From G020348185 sp964525045 (GTDB lineage: Bacteria; Nitrospirota; Nitrospiria; Nitrospirales; UBA8639), in NCBI GenBank assembly GCA_964525045.1, contig CAZGFD010000001.1, forward strand, positions 1 to 64,000: a stretch of DNA of 64,000 nucleotides, written 5' to 3'. Below are positions 32,734 through 42,001 of the stretch, piece by piece (within the stretch, counting starts at the first letter, position 1; every line of letters starts with the position of its first letter). The position numbers and the translations under genes were made by a program. The notes under the pieces were generated by a model, which saw only the letters and a program-made list of their open reading frames with translations, had not been told where the DNA came from and did not search any database.

Positions 32734-33885
32734 ATGAATCGGTCATCTAAGCCCGCATTGATCTTCTTAGCCATGACTCTTCTTTGGCCCGCGCTTGTTC
32801 AGGCGGAAACTCTGGCCATGCTCAATTATGAAAGCAAGAAGGGGAACCCGATTCGCCAAGAGGGAATATCGATCATTGATGTCGACCCGAACTCTTCAAC
32901 GTACGGTCAGACTCTTATGGACATTCCTCTTCCTCACAATCTTGTCGGGCATCACATCTTTTACAATAGGGACGCGACCAAGGCCTACCTCACCGCACTG
33001 GGGAAAAGTGAACTGCGCGTCATCGATATGATGCGGTTTCCCTACCGGATGAAAGTCGTGGAGGTTCCGGGGTGTCGTCAAGGGGAGGACATCATATTCT
33101 CCAATGACAACAAAACCTGGTATTTGACCTGTATGGGTTCTCAGAGGGTTGTGGTCGGGGACGCGATCGCGGACAAGCCGACGAGAACGATTGAATTGCC
33201 CAAGCCGTATCCCCATGGCATTGCAGTACATGACGGTCTCGACCGTCTCCTTGTGACCAGCACGGTGCGCCCCTCTGATCTTGGCGATGCCGGTGAAACG
33301 ATCACGGTGATCGAAGCCAGTACCGGCAAGATAATGTCCACTCACAAGGTGTCGGCCAAAGATTCTCCCTCCGGTGAGGCACCGGTGGAAGTTCTTTTCA
33401 AACCGGGCTCGAATCCGCCAATGGCCTACATCACTAACATGTACGGTAGCACCCTATGGACGGCTACGTGGGATTCGGCGAAGAAAGATTTTTTCGTCAA
33501 CATTGCGGTCGATTTTTCGGAGCATAATGTCGGGATCCCGCTTGAGATGTACTTCAATAAGGCTGTGGATCGTCTCTATGTGACGACGGCAAAGCCAGGC
33601 TCACTCCATGTATTCGATATCAGTGAGAATCCCCAGAAGCCGAAGCTTTTAGAAACCCTCCCGGCTGGGGCGGGCGCCCATCATGTGGCGTTTACCAAGG
33701 ATTGGAGCTACGCCTACGTCCAGAACGCTCTACTGAACCTTCCAGGGTTAAGCGAGGGATCGATTACAGTCATTGATCTTCAGAAAAAGACGGTGGTCGG
33801 AAGCATCGACACCTTCAATGCGAAGGGGCTTAATCCCAACTGCATGGTCCTTCTCCCAGAGTGGAATAACCCCGCCGGCCATTAA
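32734..33885 (+). CDS. Secreted YncE/YVTN-type beta-propeller protein
   Basis: The 383-residue product has a signal peptide (about 1-24, ending VQAE). Propeller blades of the YncE/methylamine-dehydrogenase-like type follow: GISIIDVDPNSSTYGQTLMD, KSELRVIDMMRFPYRMKVVEV, ETITVIEASTGKIMSTHKV, GSLHVFDISENPQKPKLLETL and GSITVIDLQKKTVVGSI. The GVAVHD-like PHGIAVHDGLDRLLVTS and AGAHHVAFTKDWSYAYV segments fit this fold. It is periplasmic; ligand and partner are unknown. GAAGGAGGC before the ATG is a strong ribosome binding site. Confidence 0.82.
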   Translation: MNRSSKPALIFLAMTLLWPALVQAETLAMLNYESKKGNPIRQEGISIIDVDPNSSTYGQTLMDIPLPHNLVGHHIFYNRDATKAYLTALGKSELRVIDMMRFPYRMKVVEVPGCRQGEDIIFSNDNKTWYLTCMGSQRVVVGDAIADKPTRTIELPKPYPHGIAVHDGLDRLLVTSTVRPSDLGDAGETITVIEASTGKIMSTHKVSAKDSPSGEAPVEVLFKPGSNPPMAYITNMYGSTLWTATWDSAKKDFFVNIAVDFSEHNVGIPLEMYFNKAVDRLYVTTAKPGSLHVFDISENPQKPKLLETLPAGAGAHHVAFTKDWSYAYVQNALLNLPGLSEGSITVIDLQKKTVVGSIDTFNAKGLNPNCMVLLPEWNNPAGH

Positions 33886-34087
33886 GGCTTCTGATTAGGG
33901 AGAGGGATAGGGACGCGGGGAATGAAGGGTGGTGAAATGCCTTGAAGTATTAATTTACACCTTTGTTCATCCTGTGCAGAACTTTTTAATGTCGTCAGTG
34001 ACACATCGAGGAAGTTGGTAGGATCCTGCACTGGTTAAGTCAATCAACCCATCCAGATACAACACATCTCAAAAGGCACAAAACCGG

Positions 34088-34127
34088 AAAAAACTATGAG
34101 CCCCATATCAGCCACCGGGGGTTCTCA
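34088..34127 (-). terminator. Probable terminator after lon
   Basis: On the minus strand TGAGAACCCCC pairs imperfectly with GGGGCTCA across a 12-base loop (34097-34127). A run of six T residues follows (plus-strand A 34088-34093). It lies 42 bases after the lon stop. Confidence 0.5.
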
Positions 34128-34168
34128 CTCTTAGCCGGTAATTCTTTAATAGTAAACTGCTTGAATAT

Positions 34169-36574
34169 CTAGGGTTGACTCACCGCCACCTCGCCGACCT
34201 GAGCATCGGGTGATTCATTCGACGTAGGACTATCCTTCTGCAGAGCGAGAGTCAGAACTTCCTCAATTGATTCAGGAAAGAGGAACTTGATCTCATTCCG
34301 AACGGCCTCGGGAATATCTTTCAAGTCTTTTTCATTGGCCTTTGGAAGAAGAATTCGTCGGATACCGGAGCGATGAGCGGCAAGCACTTTTTCTTTGATA
34401 CCCCCCACGGGTAATACCAGCCCGCTCAAACTGATTTCTCCCGTCATGGCGGTGTCCTTTCGTGCAGGCATGCGCAAAAATACGGAGGCGAGCGCTGTGG
34501 CCATGGTCACGCCTGCTGACGGGCCGTCTTTGGGAATGGCTCCTTCCGGGACGTGAATATGGACTCCATTTCGCTTGAACAGGGAAATATCAAGCCCCAT
34601 GGATTCGGCGCGAGACCATAAGTAGCTTCGGGCAGCTTGGGCGGATTCCTGCATGACTTCACCAATATGACCGGTTATGGTTAAATCACTTCCTCCGGGC
34701 AGGAGACTGCTTTCCACGTAAAGCACGTCGCCGCCAGCTTCAGTCCATGCCAAACCGGTGGCCACCCCAATGGGTAACTCCTTGCGAGCTTCCTCTGGCA
34801 TGAACCGTTCTACGCCGAGCCAATCTCCCAGGCCTTCGCGTTGGATGATTATGGCCTCCGCGGGGGTATCGAGGGTGTTCTCGGCTAAATGAAGTGCGAC
34901 CTTCCGGGTCAGGCGACCCAACATTTGTTCCAATTGTCGCACACCGGCCTCCCTCGTGTACCGCTGGATGATGTGGGCAAGACTTTTGTCTTCTAGGTTG
35001 ACCTGATCAAATGTCAGCCCCGCTTCTTCCAGCCTTCGTGGCCATAAATATCGTCGAGCGATTTCTTGTTTCTCTTGTTGGCTATAGCCTGGCAACCGAA
35101 TGACCTCCATTCTGTCAAGGAGAGGACGGGAAACGGTGTCTAAGGTATTGGCTGTCGTGATAAACATCACTTTGGACAGATCAAACGGAAGGTCCAGATA
35201 GTTGTCCCGGAATGTATGATTTTGTGCCGGATCTAATATCTCTAACAGAGCTGATGCGGGATCACCACGAAAATCACGGCCGACCTTGTCGACTTCGTCG
35301 AGCATCACGACGGGGTTTTTTGCCGCAGCACGTCGTAATGCCTGAATGATTCTCCCCGGCATGGCCCCGACGTAGGTGCGTCGATGTCCTCGTAATTCCG
35401 CTTCGTCATGTAACCCACCCAAACTGATTCGTTCAAACACCCTCCCGAGGGCGCGGGCGATCGATTGGCCCAAACTGGTTTTTCCCACGCCGGGAGGCCC
35501 CACTAAACACAAAATGGGGGCTTTGGCGGAAGGATTCAATTTCAATACCGCCAGGTGCTCAAGGATCCTTTCTTTCACATCCTGAATGCCATAATGATCC
35601 TCGTCCAGGACCTGGCGGACGCGGGATAATTCTAAGCTATCTTCAGTGGTTTTGGTCCAAGGCAGCTCTAAAACCAGCTCTAAATAGCTACGGATGACCT
35701 GGTGATCGGGAGCGGTCGGAGGGAGTTTCGTCAGGCGTTTGACTTCTCGCGTCGCCTCCTTCTTCACGTCTTCAGGCAAATCGGTTTCTTCTATTCGTTT
35801 TTTAAGTTGGCCGACATCACTTTCTTCGTGATCGCCTTCAATCTCACCCAGTTCCTGTTGGATCTCTTTGAGTTGTTGACGAAGGAAATATTCGCGTTGG
35901 GATTTTCCGATTTCGGCCTGAGCCTGGCTGGCGATCTGGTGGCGAAGTTTGAGAATTTGCAGTTCATGGGATAACGCTGCATAGACTTGACGTAACACTT
36001 CGACCTGTTGGGATTGCTCCAATAAGGCTTGGAGTCGCTCCACGCTCAGGTTTAAGAGGGAGACCAGGCGATAGGCAATTGATAGCGGATTCTTTTCTGC
36101 CCTCAGGACATTCACAATTTCCGAAGCGCCTTGGGAAGTAATGAGTTCCGGTAATTGATCCAATAGGTCCAACAAAGCACGGTGCAAGGCCTCGACTTCG
36201 GGTTCGGAGTCGGTTGGGACTGGTAAAGGCCGGGCACGCGCATTTATAAATGGATCATTTTGCTCTTCCTTGAGCAAGACCATTCGCTCCACGCCCTGAA
36301 CTAAGACATGGATGTGACCTTCCGCTGTTTTTCCCGTTTGTTTGATGACCGCCTTGGTTCCAATTTGATACAGGTCCTCGAACGAAGGGTCCTCTTTTTC
36401 GGAGTCGCGTTGGGCGGCGAGCACGATTTCTTTTTCTTCGGTATCCATGGCGGCTTCGACCGCGGCCCTCGAGCGATCCCGTCCAATTGTAAACGGGACT
36501 AACGTATCGGGAAACAATACCGTCCGCTTCACCGGAACGACGGGTAAGGTTGTAATCAATGATTCTTCTGACAT
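34169..36574 (-). CDS. lon: ATP-dependent protease La (Lon)
   Basis: The 801-residue AAA+ serine protease degrades misfolded and regulatory proteins in the cytoplasm. The N-terminal substrate-binding domain begins LPVVPVKRTVLFPDTLVPF. The ATPase part has Walker A GPPGVGKTSLGQS and Walker B-type NPVVMLDEVDKVG. The protease domain has the catalytic Ser about 686 in DGPSAGVTM and Lys about 727 in GGIKEKVLAAHRSG. All key residues are intact and the length is typical. It is monocistronic. Confidence 0.97.
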   Translation of the reverse strand: MSEESLITTLPVVPVKRTVLFPDTLVPFTIGRDRSRAAVEAAMDTEEKEIVLAAQRDSEKEDPSFEDLYQIGTKAVIKQTGKTAEGHIHVLVQGVERMVLLKEEQNDPFINARARPLPVPTDSEPEVEALHRALLDLLDQLPELITSQGASEIVNVLRAEKNPLSIAYRLVSLLNLSVERLQALLEQSQQVEVLRQVYAALSHELQILKLRHQIASQAQAEIGKSQREYFLRQQLKEIQQELGEIEGDHEESDVGQLKKRIEETDLPEDVKKEATREVKRLTKLPPTAPDHQVIRSYLELVLELPWTKTTEDSLELSRVRQVLDEDHYGIQDVKERILEHLAVLKLNPSAKAPILCLVGPPGVGKTSLGQSIARALGRVFERISLGGLHDEAELRGHRRTYVGAMPGRIIQALRRAAAKNPVVMLDEVDKVGRDFRGDPASALLEILDPAQNHTFRDNYLDLPFDLSKVMFITTANTLDTVSRPLLDRMEVIRLPGYSQQEKQEIARRYLWPRRLEEAGLTFDQVNLEDKSLAHIIQRYTREAGVRQLEQMLGRLTRKVALHLAENTLDTPAEAIIIQREGLGDWLGVERFMPEEARKELPIGVATGLAWTEAGGDVLYVESSLLPGGSDLTITGHIGEVMQESAQAARSYLWSRAESMGLDISLFKRNGVHIHVPEGAIPKDGPSAGVTMATALASVFLRMPARKDTAMTGEISLSGLVLPVGGIKEKVLAAHRSGIRRILLPKANEKDLKDIPEAVRNEIKFLFPESIEEVLTLALQKDSPTSNESPDAQVGEVAVSQP

Positions 36575-36948
36575 ATTGCTCTCATTATGTGAGATTCGTG
36601 AATAAGTGTTTTTCCCAGGGTTATAGGCGGATGAATGTCAACTGAGTGGACATATGTGGAGATAGCCACAAATTCGAGTGAGTCAACCTTTTTGATCGAA
36701 TATCTAGCATGCTTTCAAAATCAAGGGGTTGGAAAGTCATTGTTTCATGTTCCAAGTTTCAGGTTTCAGGTGGGAAGAAGGGAGGAATCGAATGGCAAAA
36801 ACGGGGGTTGGGATGCTCCGTGATTCCAATTTCGGCCCTTTTCGACCTTCTTGATTCTGTGACACTTCATTTCCGAATTTGAGCCCTTTAACCCATAGAC
36901 TTTGATTAATGGAGGGTTGACAGCAAGGGCAAAGAGGAGTAAAAGTCA
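36575..36948. other. Divergent region between lon and tetR-type gene
   Basis: The 374 bases hold the two promoters, a heptamer repeat at 36748-36771 and a small inverted repeat (ATGTC...GACAT near 36634-36652). No operator matching a known TetR site was recognised. No coding or RNA gene is supported. Confidence 0.4.
36748..36771. repeat. Heptamer repeat, TTTCAGG type
   Basis: TTCCAAG, TTTCAGG and TTTCAGG in tandem, nearly identical to the array at 23836-23863. Confidence 0.75.
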
Positions 36949-37662
36949 TTGGTTAGTGATTACTCACTTATAAAGACTATGAAACCACCTAATTCTCGGA
37001 TTTCGGGAAGCGAGCGAAAGGCCAGTCTTATTAAAGCGGCGACGGTGTTGTTCGCCGCAAAAGGATTTAACGGAACAAAAACGAGGGAAATTGCGGAAAG
37101 AGCCGGGGTGAGTGAAGCCCTAGTGTTTAAACACTTCCCGACTAAAAAGCACCTCTACGAAGCTATCCTGGCTGAACAATCACCAGTCCCTCGAATGTTA
37201 TCCGAGGTAAAAAAACTGGCAGACCGACGAGAAGATGCCCAGGTTTTCACTCTCATCGCCAATACCATCATTCTTCATGGAGTACCAGATCCAGACCTCA
37301 TGCGATTGCTCCTGTTTAGTGCGCTTGAAGGACACAAGCTGTCTGATATGTTTTTCCAGAATCACGTTCGGGTTTTCCATGAATTCTTGGCAAAATACAT
37401 CGACAAGCGAATCCAGGACGGGGCCTTTCGAAAAGTGGACTCGCTGTTGGTAGCCAGAGCCTTTATGGGCATGTTGATCGAACATCGGCTGCTTACCCTT
37501 CTCTTTCGAATGCCTGTGTCAACCCCCCCGGAATATATTGTCACCACCTTTGTTGATCTTTTTTTAGACGGAATCCGGGCTAATTCTGGGCCGGAGCGAA
37601 AACCTCCGGTCAGGGGTCGGAACAAGAATCGGGCGAAACGGACTTCTGACCCCAAGCGATGA
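36949..37662 (+). CDS. TetR/AcrR family transcriptional regulator
   Basis: The 237-residue product has the TetR DNA-binding domain: ASLIKAATVLFAAKGFNGTKTREIAERAGVSEALVFKHFPTKKHLYEAI (about 25-73). A helical ligand-binding domain and a basic tail (RKPPVRGRNKNRAKRTSDPKR) follow. It directly precedes an export operon with a gap of 4 bases, so it probably regulates that operon and itself. A TTG at 36949 is chosen because GAGGAG lies 9 bases before it; the ATG at 36979 has no ribosome binding site but starts closer to the conserved domain. Confidence 0.9.
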   Translation: MVSDYSLIKTMKPPNSRISGSERKASLIKAATVLFAAKGFNGTKTREIAERAGVSEALVFKHFPTKKHLYEAILAEQSPVPRMLSEVKKLADRREDAQVFTLIANTIILHGVPDPDLMRLLLFSALEGHKLSDMFFQNHVRVFHEFLAKYIDKRIQDGAFRKVDSLLVARAFMGMLIEHRLLTLLFRMPVSTPPEYIVTTFVDLFLDGIRANSGPERKPPVRGRNKNRAKRTSDPKR

Positions 37663-37666
37663 TCTG

Positions 37667-38800
37667 ATGAATTACGTGGCTCTCAAGATGCTCTTTGGTG
37701 ACCGGGCCAAGTATCTCATGCTCCTTGCCGGGTTGACCTTTTCGACCATGTTGATTGTTCAACAAGGTTCAATCTTCTGGGGGCTGATGATCTGGTCGCA
37801 GTCCGGCATTAGTAACATCAATGTACCGGTTTGGGTCACGGATCCGGAAATCAACCAGGTCGAGGAGGTCAAGCCCTTGGCTGATACCGCCGTGACTGTA
37901 GTCCGAAGCGTTCCCGGAGTGGAATGGGCGGTCCCTCTCTACAAGGGGCTGCAGCGGGCGAGACTCGCCGACGGTAATTATGAGCAGATTTCCCTGGTCG
38001 GATTGGATGCCACTACTCTCATTGGCCGGCCCGCAAAGATTCTTGAAGGACGGATCGAAGATTTGCGGGCTCCGGAGACTGTCGTCATTGACCAGTGGGC
38101 AGTGGAACGATTGGGAGGTCCTGAGAAAATCAGAGTTGGGACAGTATTTGAAATCAATGATCGCATCGCACGGGTTGTGGGTATTGCCAGTACTCAAAAA
38201 AGCTTTCAAAACGTTCCGTATGTCTATACCACCTACGATCGGGCTTTGGCCTATACACCGCCAGAACGGCGCAAATTGTCCTATGTTCTCGCCAAGCCGG
38301 TCGAAGGCGTCACCCCGGAGACTCTGGCCAGACGCATTCAAGCGGAAACGAAATTAGGTGCCTATACGGCAGATGAGTTTGGATGGAAGACCGTGACCTG
38401 GGTCCTGGAGAATACGGGGATCGGGGTAAATTTTGGGACAACGGTGTTGTTGGGATTTATCGTCGGGATGGCCATCGCCGGCCAGACGTTTTACCTTTTC
38501 ACGGTAGAGAACTTAAAGCAGTTTGGCGCACTGAAAGCGATTGGCGCCAGCACGGGAATGCTGGCGCGGATGATCCTTCTCCAAAGTTTTACGGTTGGAT
38601 TTATCGGGTTCGGTGTGGGTGTTGGACTAGCCACCTTTTTTGGCTTGACGGTTGCGGGGGAAGGCCGCTTACCGTTTATTGAAACCTGGCCACTGCTGGT
38701 TGGAGTTTTTATTGCCTTGGTCAGTATCTGTTCGATTTCCAGCGCGATCAGCATTCACAAATTGGCCAAGCTGGAGCCCGCAATTGTGTTTCGAGGATAG
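37667..38800 (+). CDS. ABC transporter permease, DevC/FtsX-like
   Basis: The 377-residue permease has an N-terminal membrane segment (about 15-38), a large extracytoplasmic domain (about 40-260) and three C-terminal membrane helices (about 265-290, 310-335 and 345-365). This is the MacB/FtsX topology. It starts NYVALKMLFGDRAKYL, like DevC. It is followed by the ATPase after 2 bases and by a HlyD-type protein and an outer-membrane factor. The set should form a DevBCA-TolC-like tripartite exporter. The substrate is unknown; DevBCA of cyanobacteria exports glycolipids. Confidence 0.88.
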   Translation: MNYVALKMLFGDRAKYLMLLAGLTFSTMLIVQQGSIFWGLMIWSQSGISNINVPVWVTDPEINQVEEVKPLADTAVTVVRSVPGVEWAVPLYKGLQRARLADGNYEQISLVGLDATTLIGRPAKILEGRIEDLRAPETVVIDQWAVERLGGPEKIRVGTVFEINDRIARVVGIASTQKSFQNVPYVYTTYDRALAYTPPERRKLSYVLAKPVEGVTPETLARRIQAETKLGAYTADEFGWKTVTWVLENTGIGVNFGTTVLLGFIVGMAIAGQTFYLFTVENLKQFGALKAIGASTGMLARMILLQSFTVGFIGFGVGVGLATFFGLTVAGEGRLPFIETWPLLVGVFIALVSICSISSAISIHKLAKLEPAIVFRG

Positions 38801-38802
38801 CG

Positions 38803-39540
38803 ATGACGGATATCGAAGATTCAGAAAACCGTTCGACCTCACCCATTTTGGTTCGGGCAAGAGGCGTGACAAAAAGTTTTGGAGAAGATGACGCGCGTAT
38901 TCCAGTTCTGAAGGGGGTGGATCTGGATGTGGCGACGGGAGAGATCCTCCTTCTGGTGGGACCTTCCGGAAGCGGAAAAACCACTCTGCTCTCCGTAATC
39001 GCAGGAATTCTTGATTTGGATGAAGGGGAGGTGACCGTGCTGGGAAAATCCATTCCGGGGTTATCCTCTTCTGACAAAACAGAGTTCCGAAGTAAAAATT
39101 TTGGATTCATATTTCAAGAATTCAATCTCCTGCCCACTCTCACAGCGGCGGAAAATGCGGCGGTGCCGTTGTTGATTCAGGGAGTACCCAAAAAACAGGC
39201 TTTGAGTCGTGCGATTGAGACGCTCACGGAATTAGGGTTGGGTGAACGAATCCAATCCCTCCCCTCTAAATTATCCGGGGGAGAGAAACAACGTGTGGCC
39301 ATTGCGCGTGCTTTGGTTAGTGAACCGCAGCTTCTTTTATGTGATGAACCCACGGCGAATCTCGATGCCCATACCGGCCACAAAGTGGTGGAACAATTAC
39401 AAAAGACTGGCAAACGATCAGATCGGGCGGTGATCATTGTGACTCATGATTCTCGCATTTTTGAATTTGGTGACCGGGTCGTCCATATGGACGATGGCCA
39501 AATCCATCAAGTACTCCAGACCAATGGTGGGAATTCCTGA
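38803..39540 (+). CDS. ABC transporter ATP-binding protein (DevA/LolD/MacB-type)
   Basis: The 245-residue ATPase has Walker A GPSGSGKTTL (about 53-62), the Q-loop in FIFQEFNLLPTLTAAEN, the signature LSGGEKQRVAIARAL, Walker B LLLCDEPTANLD and the switch His in VIIVTHDSRIF. The FNLLPTLTAAENAAVPL segment is typical of the LolD/MacB/DevA group that powers FtsX-fold permeases. It sits 2 bases after the permease gene and shares its last base with the start of the HlyD gene, so translation is coupled. Confidence 0.93.
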   Translation: MTDIEDSENRSTSPILVRARGVTKSFGEDDARIPVLKGVDLDVATGEILLLVGPSGSGKTTLLSVIAGILDLDEGEVTVLGKSIPGLSSSDKTEFRSKNFGFIFQEFNLLPTLTAAENAAVPLLIQGVPKKQALSRAIETLTELGLGERIQSLPSKLSGGEKQRVAIARALVSEPQLLLCDEPTANLDAHTGHKVVEQLQKTGKRSDRAVIIVTHDSRIFEFGDRVVHMDDGQIHQVLQTNGGNS

Positions 39541-40547
39541 TGATCTTGAAGCGCTTGAGTTTCTGGGCCGCTCTTGCTGGTATTGTCTTGGCCATTGCGG
39601 TTCTTTTGATGAAGGGGAAGGACCCTGTGCCTCCCCCCCCTGTGGAGCCACCTCCACAAAATCCCTATTCGGAAACGGTCGCAGCTTCAGGGATTATTGA
39701 AGCGGTCAATGAAAATGTACGAATTGCTCCGCCTGTCGATGGCATGGTTGTGAAGGTATTCGTCGCAGTGGGGGATACTGTCAGGAAGCAAGATCCGCTC
39801 TTTCAGCTAGATGGTCGGGAGCTACGGGCCCAACTGCGGACCCGGGAAAATGCCATTCCTTCTGCGGTCGCCCGAATTGGGGAACAGCAAATCCGACTGA
39901 AAGACCTGAAAGATCAACTCGGGCGATTTCGAGCGGTCCAGGATCGGCGAGCGGTCAGCGAGGATGATGTCCGGAGAAAGTGGCACGAAGTCGAGGTCGC
40001 CAAACGAGCCTTGATGCGGGCGAAGGCTGATCTCAATTTAATTCGGACCCAGCAGGAAGAGACTCAGTCCTTGCTTGATCGGCTGACGGTTCGCGCTCCC
40101 CGTTCCGGAACGGTGCTTCAGGTCAATATCCGTGCTGGTGAGTATGCCCAGGGAGCGGCCCAAGACCCCGTGATTCTCCTGGGAGATATTGAGACCCTAC
40201 AAATTCGTGCCGACATCGATGAAGTGAACGCGCCACTGGTCCAACCTGGAAGCCCAGCTGTGGCTTATCTGAAAGGTTCAACAGAACGTGCGATACCGTT
40301 GGAGTTTATTCGAATTGAACCGTTTATCGTTCCGAAGCGGTCACTCACTGGAGATAATGCCGAACGCGTCGACACCCGTGTTCTTCAAGTGATTTACGGT
40401 TTACAAAAACCTGATTTCCCTGTCTACGTCGGTCAGCAGGTGGATGTCTTCATTAAACGGAATGATGTCCCCATAGAAAATGGTTCCTTATTGAAGGAGG
40501 AAAATTTACGTGATGAAAAACAATCCAAGACCACCAGTGCTGAATAA
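39540..40547 (+). CDS. HlyD-family membrane fusion protein (DevB-like)
   Basis: The 335-residue periplasmic adaptor has one N-terminal membrane segment (about 6-23), a proline-rich stretch (PVPPPPVEPPPQNP) and a lipoyl half-motif SGIIEAVNENVRIAPPVDGMVVKVFVAVGDTVRKQDPLF. A coiled-coil hairpin (about 95-185) and the second lipoyl half RAPRSGTVLQVNIRAGEYAQG follow. It links the inner-membrane ABC permease to the outer-membrane factor. The start ATG overlaps the ATPase stop (TGATG). Its own 3' end overlaps the next gene by about 35 bases. Confidence 0.9.
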   Translation: MILKRLSFWAALAGIVLAIAVLLMKGKDPVPPPPVEPPPQNPYSETVAASGIIEAVNENVRIAPPVDGMVVKVFVAVGDTVRKQDPLFQLDGRELRAQLRTRENAIPSAVARIGEQQIRLKDLKDQLGRFRAVQDRRAVSEDDVRRKWHEVEVAKRALMRAKADLNLIRTQQEETQSLLDRLTVRAPRSGTVLQVNIRAGEYAQGAAQDPVILLGDIETLQIRADIDEVNAPLVQPGSPAVAYLKGSTERAIPLEFIRIEPFIVPKRSLTGDNAERVDTRVLQVIYGLQKPDFPVYVGQQVDVFIKRNDVPIENGSLLKEENLRDEKQSKTTSAE

Positions 40548-41991
40548 TTACGCCATCATTGGCTTCATCCTCCTCCTTTCGATGAGCGGTTGTCTGGTTG
40601 GCCCGGATTACGAACGTCCGGAGGTCGAGGTGCCCACAGAATGGAAGGCCCTGGACTCGGCTGACCTTGAAAAGGGGCCTCGGATGATCACAGAAATTCT
40701 CCCCGAGGCGGAATGGTGGGAAGCCTTTGAAAACGATGAGTTGAGCTGGTTTATCGGAATGGCGCTGCGCAAGAATCATAACGTGCGCGAGGCGGCATTT
40801 CGGGTGCTGGAGGGCAGAGCCAATATCGTCTCATCGGGCGCCTCTTTGTACCCTCAGTTTAACATGAATGGGTCCTGGACCGAAGTTGGGCTGTCTAGAA
40901 CTCTTTTCCCCGGAGAAACAGAAAATGGGGAGCCAAAGTTTCCTCTTGCCGGTTCAACGTTCGGGTTGGGCAGAGCGGTCATTGACCTCAGTTGGGAACT
41001 GGATTTATGGGGTCGAATTCGTCGTGGCGTGGAAGCGGCCTCGGCTGATATGGATGCATTGGAAATGGATCGCCGGGCGGTGGCCTTGTCACTCATTAGC
41101 GAAGTGGGGCAAACGTATTTCCGCATTCGGGAGTTCGATGAACAAATTGAAATCGCGGAAAAAAACTTAAGAATTCGGCAAGATTCCCTGGACATCATCA
41201 GTAGTCGGGCGGAGGCAGGATTGGCTTCCGACCTTGACGTTCGACGAGCCGAAGTGCTGGTTGCGGAAACGTCTGCTGGAATTCCGGAGCTTGAACGACT
41301 TCGAGCCATCCAGATTCATCGGTTGGAGGTTTTGACAGGGGCTCCGCCCGATTCCATTCCTTTTTTCCCAAAGCCTCTTCGGGAAGTGGTCAGACAACCA
41401 GCCATTCCCGTTGGCCTGCCCTCCGATCTCCTGACTCGGCGTCCGGATATTCTCCAAGTTGAACAGACCCTCATCGCAGCGAATGCGCGAATTGGAGAGG
41501 CCCGCGCGCATTTCTTCCCGACGGTCTCTATCACCGGTTCGGGAGGATTTACCACAACAGAATTTGCGCAATGGTTTGACTGGCGAAGCCGGTCATTTAA
41601 CTTTGGACCCTCCGTGACCTTGCCCATTTTCCTGGGGGGAGCCAATGAGGCGCGGCTGGAAGCCGCCGAAGCCAAATACCATCAAATGTTGGAGAAATAT
41701 CAGCAAACGATCCTTGTGGCGTTCCAGGAAGTCGCGGATCTGCTCGTGGCGCTCCAGACTCGGAACCGTCAACTGGACAGTCAGCGAAAACAGGTGAAAG
41801 CGGCTGAACTAGCTAGGGAGTTGGCCGAGATTCGGTATCGGGAAGGTTTAGTGACCTACCTTGATGTTTTGGAAGCCCAGCGGAGCGTTCTGAATGCCGA
41901 GTTGTCGCTGGTTCAAACCGAACGGGCCCGTCTGACAGAAATGGTGGGCTTGTTTAAAGCGGTGGGAGGAGGATGGGACCCTCATTCCTGA
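40513..41991 (+). CDS. Outer-membrane efflux lipoprotein (TolC/NodT family)
   Basis: The product (about 492 residues) has a lipoprotein signal (LLLSMSGC, Cys about 27) followed by the family mark LVGPDYERPEVEVP. Two repeats of the outer-membrane-factor domain follow, each with long helices. The linker FPKPLREVVRQPAIPVGLPSDLLTRRPDI is diagnostic of NodT/OprM. It forms the outer-membrane channel of the tripartite exporter. ATG at 40513 has AAGGAGGAAAA before it, inside the previous gene; a GTG at 40510 is directly adjacent. It converges with the HD-domain gene, with 10 bases between stops. Confidence 0.93.
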   Translation: MKNNPRPPVLNNYAIIGFILLLSMSGCLVGPDYERPEVEVPTEWKALDSADLEKGPRMITEILPEAEWWEAFENDELSWFIGMALRKNHNVREAAFRVLEGRANIVSSGASLYPQFNMNGSWTEVGLSRTLFPGETENGEPKFPLAGSTFGLGRAVIDLSWELDLWGRIRRGVEAASADMDALEMDRRAVALSLISEVGQTYFRIREFDEQIEIAEKNLRIRQDSLDIISSRAEAGLASDLDVRRAEVLVAETSAGIPELERLRAIQIHRLEVLTGAPPDSIPFFPKPLREVVRQPAIPVGLPSDLLTRRPDILQVEQTLIAANARIGEARAHFFPTVSITGSGGFTTTEFAQWFDWRSRSFNFGPSVTLPIFLGGANEARLEAAEAKYHQMLEKYQQTILVAFQEVADLLVALQTRNRQLDSQRKQVKAAELARELAEIRYREGLVTYLDVLEAQRSVLNAELSLVQTERARLTEMVGLFKAVGGGWDPHS

Positions 41992-42001
41992 CTGAAACAA
42001 A

